Below, in pieces: positions 52,152-60,425 of a DNA stretch of 64,000 nt. The translations under genes and the position numbers were made by a program. The notes under the pieces were generated by a model that did not search any database, had not been told where the DNA came from, and saw only the letters and a list, made by a program, of their open reading frames with translations. The stretch's first letter is position 1. Every line of letters begins with the position of its first letter. Source of the stretch: JADJOM01 sp046327715 (GTDB taxonomy: Bacteria; Gemmatimonadota; Gemmatimonadetes; Gemmatimonadales; GWC2-71-9); assembly GCA_046327715.1 (NCBI GenBank), contig JAXLXY010000012.1, forward strand, positions 35,253-99,252, given 5' to 3'.

Positions 52152-52952
52152 ATGCTCTACCTCTGCATCCCGAGCCACAATGAGGCCGAGACGGTCGGCC
52201 TCCTCCTGTGGAAGATCCGCAAGTCGCTGCAGCCCTCGACGCGCGAGTACGAGATCCTCGTGGTCGACGACGGCTCGACCGATGCGACCGCGGAGGTGCT
52301 CGAGCCGTACACCAAGGCGCTGCCGCTCACCGTGGTGCGCCATGGCGAGCGCCACGGGTATGCCCGCTCGGTCGAGGAGCTGCTCCGCATGGCGGTGGAG
52401 CGCACCGACCGGCCCAAGCGCGATGCCGCCGTCCTCCTGCACGCCGACTTCGCCCACGGTCCCGAATACCTGCCCGAGATTGCGCGGCGCCTGGAGAGTG
52501 GCGCCGACCTCGTGGTGACGCAGGCCACACTCCAGGGGGAGCCCCGCCGCGCGGCACGGCTCCTGCGCAGACACGCCAAATGGCTGCTCAGAGGGGTGAA
52601 AGTGTCCGGCGTGAGCGACATTTGCTCAGGATACCTCGCCGCGCGGCTGATGAGCCTCAAGAACGCGCTGCGGGCCCAGGAAGGTCCGCTCCTCACGAGT
52701 GATGGCTGGGCGGCCAATGCGGAACTGATCGGCCGGGTGGCGCAACAGGCCCGCCGGGTGGAGACGGTAGACGTGGTCGAGCGACTCGACCTCCGGCACC
52801 GCGCCAGCCGGGTGGACCCCTGGCCCCTGGCCAAGGAACTGTGGCGGGTCGGCGGACGGCTCCGGATCTCGGGCCGGCCGCCTGCGGACGGCCGGCGTGG
52901 ACCGGCCGCCCGGGCCCCCGACGAACCGGAGCTGGAGGAAGCATCCAAGTGA
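52152..52952 (+). CDS. Family 2 glycosyltransferase
   Basis: A 266-aa GT-A-fold enzyme starting MLYLCIPSHNEAETVGLLLW. EILVVDDGSTDATAEVL is the nucleotide-binding core, and the metal-binding DxD-like element is HADFAHGPEY, with Asp and His. The C-terminal 40 residues are Arg/Pro/Glu-rich and probably disordered. The resemblance to dolichol-phosphate mannosyltransferase-type enzymes suggests transfer to a lipid carrier, but the substrate is unknown. Its stop overlaps the DUF3108 start (GTGA). Confidence 0.83.
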   Translation: MLYLCIPSHNEAETVGLLLWKIRKSLQPSTREYEILVVDDGSTDATAEVLEPYTKALPLTVVRHGERHGYARSVEELLRMAVERTDRPKRDAAVLLHADFAHGPEYLPEIARRLESGADLVVTQATLQGEPRRAARLLRRHAKWLLRGVKVSGVSDICSGYLAARLMSLKNALRAQEGPLLTSDGWAANAELIGRVAQQARRVETVDVVERLDLRHRASRVDPWPLAKELWRVGGRLRISGRPPADGRRGPAARAPDEPELEEASK

Positions 52953-53701
52953 AGATCCTGACCCTTGCCCTGCTCGCCGGGGCCACGCTCAGCGCTCCCC
53001 CGGCGTCCCGGCCCGCTCCCAGGGCACTGGACGTCCCGTTTCAGGTGGGCGAGCGCTTCCAGTATTCCGCCAAGCTCGGATTCCTCCGCCTGGGCACGGC
53101 GTGGATGTCCGTCACCGGGCTCGACAGCGTCCGGGGCCATGAGTCCTATGTCTTCGAGTTCGGCCTCGAGGCCTCGGCCCCGTTCTACAAGGCTCGCAAC
53201 GTCCTCAAGTCGTGGACCGGCACCCAGGACCTGATCTCGCGCCGCTTCGAGCAGGACCTGGTCGAGAACGGCAAGCCCCGGCCGCGACACTACGAGATCT
53301 TCCCGGACTCGCAGTCCTTCAACCAGCGCGAGCGGCCCGGCGCCAAGCCCTCCGTGAGCGACCCGCTCGACGACGCGGCGTTCTTCTATTTCCTGCGCAC
53401 GCTCAGCCTGGAAGTGGGCAAGACCTACCAGTACCAGCGCTACTTCCGGAAGGAGCTCAACCCGGTGACCATCAAGGTGGTCAAGCGGGAGAAGCTGGAG
53501 CTTCCCGACGGGCGGGAGGTCAACTGCCTGGTGCTCAACCCGGTGGTGGGAGACGACGGGGTCTTCGCGCCGCGCGCGCAGGCCCAGCTGTGGATCACCG
53601 AAGACGAGCGGCGGATCCCGGTCCAGATCCGCTCCAAGCTCCCGTTCGGGACGGTGACCCTCCGGCTCGAGAGCATCGTGGCGGGCCCCGACCGGCCATG
53701 A
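52949..53701 (+). CDS. DUF3108 exported protein
   Basis: A 250-aa exported beta-rich protein. GTG start, then MKILTLALLAGATLSAPPA as signal. DUF3108 hallmarks: FQVGERFQYSAKLGFLRLG near the N-terminus, the middle FFYFLRTLSLEVGKTYQYQR, and VPVQIRSKLPFGTVTLRLES (residues written from IPVQ). The family is often next to LPS glycosyltransferases or outer-membrane assembly genes. Biochemical role unknown. It is coupled by overlap at both ends (GTGA in, ATGA out). Confidence 0.82.
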   Translation: MKILTLALLAGATLSAPPASRPAPRALDVPFQVGERFQYSAKLGFLRLGTAWMSVTGLDSVRGHESYVFEFGLEASAPFYKARNVLKSWTGTQDLISRRFEQDLVENGKPRPRHYEIFPDSQSFNQRERPGAKPSVSDPLDDAAFFYFLRTLSLEVGKTYQYQRYFRKELNPVTIKVVKREKLELPDGREVNCLVLNPVVGDDGVFAPRAQAQLWITEDERRIPVQIRSKLPFGTVTLRLESIVAGPDRP

Positions 53702-54660
53702 CCGGCTATCGCGAGGCCGACCTGAGCCGCGTGCGGACGGTGCCGATCGGGGACCGGCCGAACAAGGTGGATGGGTCGCTCCTCGCGACGCCCCCGGGCG
53801 CGCAACGCTCCTTCGGTGCCTTCCTCGACAGTCTCCCGCACGTCCTCGCGGCCGACCACCTGCGCCAGGTGGCGGCCGCGATCGCATCGGCGGCCCGCGC
53901 ACGCCGCGGGGTGGTCGCCCTGGTCGGCGGGCACGTGATCAAGGTGGGCCTCGGGCCGCTGCTCGCGGCCTGGGTCCGGGACGGCATCCTGACCCACGTG
54001 GCGCTCAACGGTGCCGCAGCCATCCATGACTTCGAACTGGCCGCCTTCGGGGGGACCAGCGAGGAGGTCGAGCGCGGGCTCGGCGACGGCACCTTCGGTA
54101 TGGCCGAGGAAACCGGCGCCGAGTTGAATCGCGCGGTGACGGCAGCGCATCGGGCGGGATGGGGGTTTGGCGAAGGCCTGGCCCGGGACCTGGCCGGGCG
54201 CGCCCGACTGCCCGGCGCTTCCGCCTCGGTCCTGCTGGCCTGCCAGGCCCACGGGGTGCCGGTGACGGTGCACGCGGCGATCGGCGCCGAGATCACCCAC
54301 CAGCACCCCGCCGCCGACGGCGCCGCGCTCGGCGAGACCAGTCACCGGGACTTTCGCCGGCTGGCCGGCTCGCTCCCGGACCTCCACGACGGTGGCGTGG
54401 TGCTCAACCTCGGCAGCGCGGTGGTGTTGCCCGAGGTCTTCCTCAAGGCCCTGACCATCGCCCGCAATCTTGGCGACGGCAAGCCGAGCGGTTTCCTGGC
54501 CGCGGACTTCGACATGATCCGGCACTACCGTCCGAGGATGAACGTGGTGGAACGTCCGACGCGGGCGGGGGGCGTCGGTGTGCAACTCACCGGGCATCAC
54601 GAGGTCATGATTCCACTGCTGGCCTGGGCGGTGCGGGAGGCGCTCGACCCGCCGGCCTGA
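53698..54660 (+). CDS. Conserved protein of unknown function in glycosyltransferase operon
   Basis: A 320-aa soluble protein, ATG overlapping the DUF3108 stop. Strikingly conserved-looking segments are LVGGHVIKVGLGPLLAAWV, ALNGAAAIHDFELAAFGGTS, VHAAIGAEITHQHPAADGAA, VVLNLGSAVVLPEVFLKALT and LTGHHEVMIPLLAWAVREAL. The Gly-rich loops and His/Asp/Glu residues suggest an enzyme with a Rossmann-like fold binding a nucleotide or sugar. I cannot give it a verified name; some databases may label relatives as deoxyhypusine synthase-like, which I regard as unproven. The context points to synthesis of a sugar precursor or glycan. Confidence 0.7.
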   Translation: MTGYREADLSRVRTVPIGDRPNKVDGSLLATPPGAQRSFGAFLDSLPHVLAADHLRQVAAAIASAARARRGVVALVGGHVIKVGLGPLLAAWVRDGILTHVALNGAAAIHDFELAAFGGTSEEVERGLGDGTFGMAEETGAELNRAVTAAHRAGWGFGEGLARDLAGRARLPGASASVLLACQAHGVPVTVHAAIGAEITHQHPAADGAALGETSHRDFRRLAGSLPDLHDGGVVLNLGSAVVLPEVFLKALTIARNLGDGKPSGFLAADFDMIRHYRPRMNVVERPTRAGGVGVQLTGHHEVMIPLLAWAVREALDPPA

Positions 54661-54686
54661 CGGGTCCGGCGGTCGAGGAGCGCGAA

Positions 54687-54717
54687 CGGGCGGAGGATCC
54701 GGTGGATCCCCCGCCCG
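54687..54717. terminator. Hairpin between convergent genes
   Basis: Arms CGGGCGGAGGATCC and GGATCCCCCGCCCG (14 bp, one mismatch) around GGT, placed 26 nt after the last gene of the glycosyltransferase operon and 30 nt before the stop of the convergent small membrane gene. Confidence 0.6.
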
Positions 54718-54747
54718 CTGCGTGTCCTGCCTGGTGCGGGTGTGGCC

Positions 54748-54969
54748 CTAGAAGGACGAGGAGGGCTTGCCCGAGATGGTGTCCTTGACCTTGTCAGCGG
54801 TGGCCGGGGCGAAGACCCGCAGCACCAGGTAGACCAGGAAGCCCAGGAACGCCAGCCACAGGAGTTTTCCGAGCAGGCCGATCACGATGCCGAAGAGCCC
54901 GAAGACCATCTGCAACGCGATCCAGGCCACGACGGCCAGCACGGCAAACCCGATCAGGTTCCGGAACAT
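54748..54969 (-). CDS. Small two-TM membrane protein
   Basis: A 73-aa protein, MFRNLIGFAVLAVVAWIALQ followed by a second hydrophobic run IGLLGKLLWLAFLGFLVYLV, then a short charged tail (TADKVKDTISGKPSSSF). GGAGG 8 nt upstream of the ATG supports the start. It is probably a membrane stress or envelope protein, but no family is recognised. It diverges from the flavoenzyme with 75 nt between, which should contain both promoters. Confidence 0.7.
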   Translation of the reverse strand: MFRNLIGFAVLAVVAWIALQMVFGLFGIVIGLLGKLLWLAFLGFLVYLVLRVFAPATADKVKDTISGKPSSSF

Positions 54970-55044
54970 GCTATTTTCCTCCAGCAGAAGTCGGACGTGG
55001 GGGCCAGTACGGCCGATGTTCCAGAAAGTTTCGTGACGGGACCC

Positions 55045-56148
55045 GTGACTCAACTCTACGATGTCATCGTCGTCGGTGGCGGCCCGGTCGGCGCCGCCAC
55101 CGCCCGCGAACTGGCCAATACCGGCCGAAAGGTACTGCTCCTCGAGCGTGGTGGCGACGAGGGGGCAGGCTGGCGGGCCGCGGCCGGGATGCTCGCCGCC
55201 CAGGCCGGCTCCCACGGGGAAGACCCGCTGTTCGAGCTCGGGATGGCCGGGCGCGAACTGCTGGCGGAGCTGGCCCCCGCGCTGCTGGCCAGCACCGGGA
55301 TCGACATCGGGCTGTGGCAGGAAGGGATCGCCCGGCTGGCAGTGGACGACGCCGACGCCGCCTACCTGCGAGCCCAGGTGGCCTGGCAGCGGCAGCAGGG
55401 ACACGCCTGCGACTGGTTCGATGCCGCCGAGGTGAAGGCACGGTGGCCCTGGATGGGCCCGAGCAGCGGGGCCCTGTGGGCCGCCCGGGACGCGGCGCTG
55501 CACCCTGTCCGGCTGGTCGAGGCCCTCACCCAGGACGCCGTGCGCCTCGGCGTGACGGTCGTCGAAGACCGGGTCACGGCGGTCGAGCGGCGCGGCGATC
55601 GGGTTACGGGTGTCCTCGGCAAGGAAAGCTACGGTGCGGCCGACGTGATCATCGCCGCGGGGCCCTGGTCCCGACTGGTCGGGGGCCTGCCCCGTCCGCT
55701 GGCGGTCGAACCGATCCGGGGCCAGATGGCCGCGCTGGCCTGGCCCGAGGGGGTGCCACGATCCATCGTGATCGGCAGGGGTTGCTACGTGGCGGCCCGG
55801 GACGGCGAAGCCATCGTGGGCAGCACCATGGAACATGCCGGCTTCGCGCCGGACGTCACCGCGGCAGGCCTGGCGGACCTCTTCACCGGCGTGAGTGCGC
55901 TGTGCCCCGCCCTGTCCCGCGGCGAGGTGCTGCGGACCTGGGCCGGACTCCGCCCAGTCACCCCTGACGGCCTGCCGGTCATCGGCAGCGAGCCGAGGCT
56001 GTCTGGCCTCTGGTACGCCACCGGCCATGGCCGCAACGGCGTGCTGCTTGCGGCCATCACCGGCGTGATCCTGGCTCGGCTGCTCAACGGCGAGAACGAC
56101 ATCGAGCACCTGGCGGCCCTGCGCCCCGAGCGATTCTACAACTGGTAA
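55045..56148 (+). CDS. thiO: FAD-dependent glycine oxidase-like enzyme
   Basis: A 367-aa DAO-family flavoenzyme. VIVVGGGPVGAATARELANT is the FAD dinucleotide motif, followed by a Glu in LLLERG; AAGMLAAQAGSHGEDPLFEL is the ThiO signature. The C-terminus has TWAGLRPVTPDGLPVIG and LWYATGHGRNGVLLA. ThiO oxidises glycine to the iminoacetate used for the thiazole of thiamine; other DAO oxidases look alike, so the symbol is tentative as no other thi gene is in view. GTG 55045 is preferred, since TQLYDVIVV is the usual N-terminus; GTG 55033 is possible. Confidence 0.8.
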   Translation: MTQLYDVIVVGGGPVGAATARELANTGRKVLLLERGGDEGAGWRAAAGMLAAQAGSHGEDPLFELGMAGRELLAELAPALLASTGIDIGLWQEGIARLAVDDADAAYLRAQVAWQRQQGHACDWFDAAEVKARWPWMGPSSGALWAARDAALHPVRLVEALTQDAVRLGVTVVEDRVTAVERRGDRVTGVLGKESYGAADVIIAAGPWSRLVGGLPRPLAVEPIRGQMAALAWPEGVPRSIVIGRGCYVAARDGEAIVGSTMEHAGFAPDVTAAGLADLFTGVSALCPALSRGEVLRTWAGLRPVTPDGLPVIGSEPRLSGLWYATGHGRNGVLLAAITGVILARLLNGENDIEHLAALRPERFYNW

Positions 56149-56175
56149 CCTGAGGCGCTCCCACCCCACCCTCCC

Positions 56176-56203
56176 GCGAGCCCGCGCCCCGGCGCGGGCT
56201 CGC
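56176..56203. terminator. Perfect GC hairpin between convergent genes
   Basis: GCGAGCCCGCGCC and its exact complement (13 bp) separated by CC, 27 nt after the flavoenzyme stop and 17 nt before the end of the His-rich gene. No U tract. Confidence 0.65.
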
Positions 56204-56220
56204 GCGCGTCGGGACCCCGG

Positions 56221-56580
56221 TCAGTGCGTGTGGTCGTGGGGCTCGTCGGCGTGCCCGGGTCCCTCGAGTTCGGGATGGGCATGATCGTGCTCCGGCCGGT
56301 CATGGGCGTGGGAACGCGAGGGCGTCTCGGCCGTGGGGTCAGTGCCATGCGCGCCATGCCCGTGCGCATGGCTGTGCCGGTGCGCATGGGGATGCCGGTG
56401 CTCGTGGTCGTGCGGGTGGCTGTGCTCCACGTCGCCGTGACGGTGCAGGTGCTCGTGCGCGTGGGCATGTGGATGGGCGTGGTGGTGCTCGTGCTCGTGC
56501 TCATGCTCATGCGGGTGATCGTGCGGCGCCCCGGGCTCGGGGTGGGGGTGCTCGTGGGAGAGCCCCTTGCGATAGGACAT
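56221..56580 (-). CDS. Histidine-rich metal-binding protein
   Basis: A 119-aa protein with 41 histidines (34%), mostly as HxH alternating with Glu, Asp, Pro or Ala. The N-terminus is MSYRKGLSHEHPHPEPG and the end is EPHDHTH. There is no signal or TM segment, so it should be cytoplasmic. Such chains bind Ni, Zn, Cu or Co, as in Hpn- and SlyD-like metal stores; this one resembles neither in domain layout. GGAGG 8 nt upstream of the ATG supports the start. It lies just downstream of a TonB receptor gene on the same strand, making metal uptake and buffering the likely job. Confidence 0.75.
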   Translation of the reverse strand: MSYRKGLSHEHPHPEPGAPHDHPHEHEHEHEHHHAHPHAHAHEHLHRHGDVEHSHPHDHEHRHPHAHRHSHAHGHGAHGTDPTAETPSRSHAHDRPEHDHAHPELEGPGHADEPHDHTH

Positions 56581-56614
56581 GGCCTGGACCTCCAAGACCG
56601 GTGACGATTGGACA

Positions 56615-56645
56615 GGGGCCCGGGAAGCTGCGCTCCCCGGGCCCC
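56615..56645 (-). terminator. GC hairpin between TonB receptor and His-rich gene
   Basis: Perfect 10-bp stem (GGGGCCCGGG and its complement) with an 11-nt loop, 29 nt after the receptor stop. It could end the receptor transcript partially or lower downstream expression of the His-rich gene, a possible attenuator. Confidence 0.5.
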
Positions 56646-56674
56646 ATGAACCTATCCGACCGGGCGCCCTGCCG

Positions 56675-58759
56675 TCAGAGACCCCAGGAGAGCGAGACCC
56701 GGACCTGCCGCGGCTCGGCGGGGTGGAAGTGCACGTCCTCCACCCCGGCGGCGGGCTCGCCGGGCAGCCGCGAGGCGTAGTAGTACTGGATGTCCCGGTC
56801 GCGGGCATCGAGCAGGTTGAGGATCGTGGCTTCGAGCCGGGCTCCGGCGAAGCTGTACCCCAGCTCCGCGTTGACCAGGGTCGAGGCACGGGCCCGGACG
56901 CTATTGTCCTCCACCAGGGCGTAGGCCCCGAACCGGCGCAGGCGCACCGAAGCGAAGGGCCCGCGCTCGAGCGGCATCCACGTCACCCCCGCCGCCACCA
57001 CATTCTCGAGCGCACCGGGAATCCGGTCCACGGCACCGGGCACGCCGGCAAAGCGGGCACGGGCCAGCGAGACATCGAGGTCCAGAGCGAGGTGGGGGAT
57101 CGGCCGGTAGTAGTTCGCCCAGCTCACCCCGGTGCGGTGGCTCTCGAACGATGGCTCGGTGGCACCGCCGTCGCCCACGAAGAGCAGTTCATTGTCGAGG
57201 CCGAGCACCCAGACCGACAGGGTGGAGCGCCAGCCTTCGACCGGGCTCACCCGGACCCCGACTTCCGCACCCCGCGACCGCACCAGCGGGTCCACGCGCT
57301 GGGCCGGACCGCCCCCGACCGGGTCAACGGTGATCGTCGTGCCTCGGGCATCGTTGCTGTGGAAGCCGAGCCCGGCGCTCAGGTAGAACTCGGCCTGGGC
57401 CGAGGGCGCGATGACCAGCGAGGCCTTGGGGCTCAGGATCCCCGCACTCCGGCTCCCGCTGTTGGCGGGAATATCGCCGTCGACACGGAAGGCGTAGGCG
57501 TCGGCCCGCCCCCCCACCACCGAGCGCAGCCACGGACGCCAGCGGGACTCGAGTTCCGCGTAGACGCCGGTGCCCCATTCGCGGACGTCATCCTCGCGCA
57601 CCGTCCCGATCCGCCGCCGTCCCACGGTATGGTGGAGGCCCAGTCCGGAGATCACGTCGGCCCGGGTCTGCAATCCCAGCTTGGCCACGTGCTCCTGGCC
57701 GAGGAACCGGAGCGGCTGGAGGTGCTTGAGGTTGGCGCCGACCACCACGCGACGTTCCCGCTGGTTGAACTGGTCCCCGTTCGTGGTGTCGTCGAGGAAG
57801 AAGGCGAAGTTCGAGAACAGGCTCAGGTCGGAGTAGATCGCGTAGACCTGGAGATCCTGCACCGAGTTCCCGCCGAGATGGCGCCAGGTGCCCGAGAGAC
57901 TGTATCGCTGCGTGCGCCCGCCGTCGGTGTCGTCGAGGTTGCCAAAGCGGGTGATGCTTCCGGACCGCACCGCGCGCAGCGGGATCTGGTCGGTGGAGTT
58001 CCAGCGGTTGTGGTAGGCCATGCCCAGCAGCGAGAACTCGGAGCTGCCCCGCCGCCAGGAGTAGCGCGCCAGCCCGCTGTACTTGCGCAGGGCCTGGTCG
58101 AGGACCCAGGGGCCATCGTAGCGCTTGAGCTCACCGGCAACGAGGAGGTCGCCGGGGCCGGCGCGCCGCGACCCGCCGGCGGCGAGCCGGGCCATGCCAT
58201 TGGCGCCTCCAGTGGCCACCGCGAAGGGCTTCAGTCGCCGGGCGAGAAAGAACTCGGCCCCACCGGCACTGCCGAAGTCACCCATGTCGGCGTGGTAGAC
58301 GCCCAGCCGGTAGTCCAGGTACTCCACCACCTCGGGAATCAGGAAGTTGAGGTCGGTGTAGCCCTGGCCATGGGCGTGGCTCACCATGTTGACGGGCATC
58401 CCCTCGATCCGGGTCTGGAAATCCGTACCATGATCGAGGTTGAAGCCGCGGATGAAGTACTGGTTGGCCTTGCCATCACCGGAGTGCTGGGTGGCGATGA
58501 ACCCGGGGACGGTCTCGAGCAGCTCACCCTCGCGCGCGAGGGGGCGAGAGCGCAGGTCGGCGGCGCCCACGTGGCCCTGGGAGGCGGTGGCGGCCACGCC
58601 GATGAGCTCATCGGCGCGCCCGACGACGGTCAGGGGTGTGAGGACCCGGGGGGTGGTATCCCGCGCCACCGGCGACGGGCTGGCGTCCTGCGCCGCAAGA
58701 GGCAGGCTGGACAATGACAGCAGGGCGACAAGGCACAGCGTTCGGGCAGGGGGCCTCAT
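56675..58759 (-). CDS. TonB-dependent outer-membrane receptor, putative metal uptake
   Basis: A 694-aa receptor. Signal MRPPARTLCLVALLSLSSLP then LAAQ. A TonB-box-like region precedes the plug (about residues 40-170), with LLETVPGFIATQHSGDGKAN, YFIRGFNLDHGTDFQTRIEG and MPVNMVSHAHGQGYTDLNFL. The barrel occupies the rest and ends LSWGL, lacking the usual terminal Phe. The plug carries several His (VSHAHGQGYTDL), in keeping with metal ligands. The downstream His-rich gene strengthens a metal or metallophore assignment; the metal is not determined. Confidence 0.82.
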   Translation of the reverse strand: MRPPARTLCLVALLSLSSLPLAAQDASPSPVARDTTPRVLTPLTVVGRADELIGVAATASQGHVGAADLRSRPLAREGELLETVPGFIATQHSGDGKANQYFIRGFNLDHGTDFQTRIEGMPVNMVSHAHGQGYTDLNFLIPEVVEYLDYRLGVYHADMGDFGSAGGAEFFLARRLKPFAVATGGANGMARLAAGGSRRAGPGDLLVAGELKRYDGPWVLDQALRKYSGLARYSWRRGSSEFSLLGMAYHNRWNSTDQIPLRAVRSGSITRFGNLDDTDGGRTQRYSLSGTWRHLGGNSVQDLQVYAIYSDLSLFSNFAFFLDDTTNGDQFNQRERRVVVGANLKHLQPLRFLGQEHVAKLGLQTRADVISGLGLHHTVGRRRIGTVREDDVREWGTGVYAELESRWRPWLRSVVGGRADAYAFRVDGDIPANSGSRSAGILSPKASLVIAPSAQAEFYLSAGLGFHSNDARGTTITVDPVGGGPAQRVDPLVRSRGAEVGVRVSPVEGWRSTLSVWVLGLDNELLFVGDGGATEPSFESHRTGVSWANYYRPIPHLALDLDVSLARARFAGVPGAVDRIPGALENVVAAGVTWMPLERGPFASVRLRRFGAYALVEDNSVRARASTLVNAELGYSFAGARLEATILNLLDARDRDIQYYYASRLPGEPAAGVEDVHFHPAEPRQVRVSLSWGL

Positions 58760-58884
58760 GGACCGAACTCCTCGAAAAGGAAGTCAGACGGAGCGATGGT
58801 GGACGGCGGACGTTCGGGCGACACACCTCCTACGGCGGGGAACCTGAATCGGATGGGCCGGGCTGGCGCCCGCGGGTGCTCAGG

Positions 58885-58914
58885 AAGATAGCGCGCACCA
58901 CCGGGGCGCGTCAC
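58885..58914 (-). promoter_or_regulatory. Candidate promoter for the TonB receptor
   Basis: On the minus strand GTGACG (58914-58909), 18-bp spacer, TATCTT (58890-58885): 4/6 matches each to the -35 and -10 consensus. It would give a leader of about 120 nt. The rest of the 276-nt region up to 59035 shows no riboswitch or other gene. Confidence 0.35.
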
Positions 58915-59035
58915 GCAGACCGGACATCCAGTGTGCAGGGAGCGGCGTAGAGGGAGTGCAACCGACGGCGCGGGTCGCGCCGACCGACCCGGCAGCCCGC
59001 CGGGTCCTGACACCTCAAGCTCCAGGAGTCCCCCC

Positions 59036-59767
59036 ATGATGCGTTGGCGCGCGCTCTCGCGCTTCCAGCGGCTGGCCATCGTCCTCGCGGTCACCGGCGC
59101 CCTCGCCGGCGGCGCGGGGGTGGTGGCGGCCTCCGACCACCAGGATACCCCCCTGGTGGAGCTCAATCCCCGCATGGACCTGACCGACGTCTACGCCTTC
59201 CCCGGCTCCGCGCCCGGGCGGATCGTGCTGGTCATGAACACCAGCGGGTTCCTCTCCCCGGCCCAGACCGCGGCCGCCGCCTTCGACCCCAACATCCTCT
59301 ACCAGTTCAAGGTGGACAACGACGGGGATGCGATCGAGGATCGGGTGATCCAGGTCAGCTTCGAGGGGAAAGGCACCGGCCAGAAGGTGGTGGTGCGCGG
59401 CCCCGACGCGCCGGTGGTCACCGGAGCGATGATGAACGTGGTGGACCAGAATGCCTCGACGCTTCGCGGCAGCTTCAACACCAGCCTCGGCTCGGCCAGC
59501 GGCATCCAGGCCTTTGCCGGCCCGCGTGACGATTCGTTCTTCCTCGACCTCGAGGCGGCCTTCTGCATCCTGCCCGACCGGCGTCCGGCCAGCGGCGCGC
59601 TGGCGGGACCCTGTGCCCTGCCCAGCGTGGGCTTCCGCGCCCCCGGGCAGGCCGTCAACTACATCGCCGGCTACAACGTGCTCTCGATCGTCGTGGAACT
59701 TCCCTCGTCGCTGCTGGAGAATGGCGCGCCCGGGAAGCTCGGCATCTGGGGCACCCTGAGCCGCTGA
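59036..59767 (+). CDS. DUF4331 N-terminal-half protein
   Basis: A 243-aa exported protein with signal MMRWRALSRFQRLAIVLAVT through VVAA. SDHQDTPLVELNPRMDLTDV then YAFPGSAPGRIVLVMNTSG is the DUF4331 start; YQFKVDNDGDAIEDRVIQVS is its characteristic NDGDA core. Complete DUF4331 proteins usually continue into a C-terminal half of the kind encoded next door. AGGAG 7 nt upstream sets the start. DUF4331 has no known biochemical role; proteins are extracytoplasmic. The next gene starts 22 nt later. Confidence 0.82.
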   Translation: MMRWRALSRFQRLAIVLAVTGALAGGAGVVAASDHQDTPLVELNPRMDLTDVYAFPGSAPGRIVLVMNTSGFLSPAQTAAAAFDPNILYQFKVDNDGDAIEDRVIQVSFEGKGTGQKVVVRGPDAPVVTGAMMNVVDQNASTLRGSFNTSLGSASGIQAFAGPRDDSFFLDLEAAFCILPDRRPASGALAGPCALPSVGFRAPGQAVNYIAGYNVLSIVVELPSSLLENGAPGKLGIWGTLSR

Positions 59768-59789
59768 CCCACGACCACGGAGACACCCG

Positions 59790-60353
59790 ATGCTGCGTTC
59801 CCGACTCCTGCTGCTCGGCCTGGCCCTGACCGTGGCCGCCTGCAGCGACGATACCTCTGCCGGGACTGGTCCCGGCAAGACGACCACCTACAACCAGGTC
59901 CAGCGCCTGGGCAATCCGCTGCTGAGCGAGGTGCTGCTCGACAAGCGCAGCCACCCGACCCACGGTTCCATCGGCCCCGACCAGGATGCCGCGCTGATCG
60001 GCCCGGAGCTCTATGGCCACCTGGTGCTCGGCTCGCCGACGACCATCGCGGGCCGTGACTCGGCCTACGTGGGAATCCTGGCGAGCGTCCTGCTGCCCGA
60101 CATGCTGATCGTGCAGACCGACAAGGACCCCGCGACCGCCAGCTGGCTCAACTGGGTCGGGGTACCACCCCTCGCCAACGGCTGGGGCGGGCGGAAGCTC
60201 GACGATGACGTGGTGGACCTGGCGCTGCTCGCGGTCTTCGGCGATCCCTTCGGCGCCGACCCGACCCACACGACCCCGAGCCTCACCACCGACAACGTGG
60301 CCAGTGATTCCCCGTTCCTTGCCACGTTCCCCTATCTCGCGCCGCCGAACTAG
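59790..60353 (+). CDS. DUF4331 C-terminal-half lipoprotein
   Basis: A 187-aa lipoprotein: MLRSRLLLLGLALTVAAC. The mature part starts with QVQRLGNPLLSEVLLDKRSH, a DUF4331 middle motif, and ends with NGWGGRKLDDDVVDLALLAV and TFPYLAPPN, the usual C-terminal motifs. It thus looks like the second half of DUF4331 with its own lipoprotein signal. A signal peptide on each part argues that this is a stable two-gene arrangement rather than a recent frameshift. The TPR gene follows after 72 nt. Confidence 0.78.
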   Translation: MLRSRLLLLGLALTVAACSDDTSAGTGPGKTTTYNQVQRLGNPLLSEVLLDKRSHPTHGSIGPDQDAALIGPELYGHLVLGSPTTIAGRDSAYVGILASVLLPDMLIVQTDKDPATASWLNWVGVPPLANGWGGRKLDDDVVDLALLAVFGDPFGADPTHTTPSLTTDNVASDSPFLATFPYLAPPN

Positions 60354-60425
60354 GCGGGTCGGCGACTCGGCGGTTCGGCGGCTGGAACGCCGGGCCGTCG
60401 AGCGTCGCTCGGGAGGAGCCAGCCC

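Noticed and set aside
56221..56560. Repetitive stretch that could suggest a CRISPR or tandem-repeat array
   Set aside because: The repeats are His codons alternating with short residues in one reading frame; no constant spacer structure.
58760..59035. Possible cobalamin or other riboswitch before the TonB receptor
   Set aside because: No B12-box or other conserved core seen on either strand.
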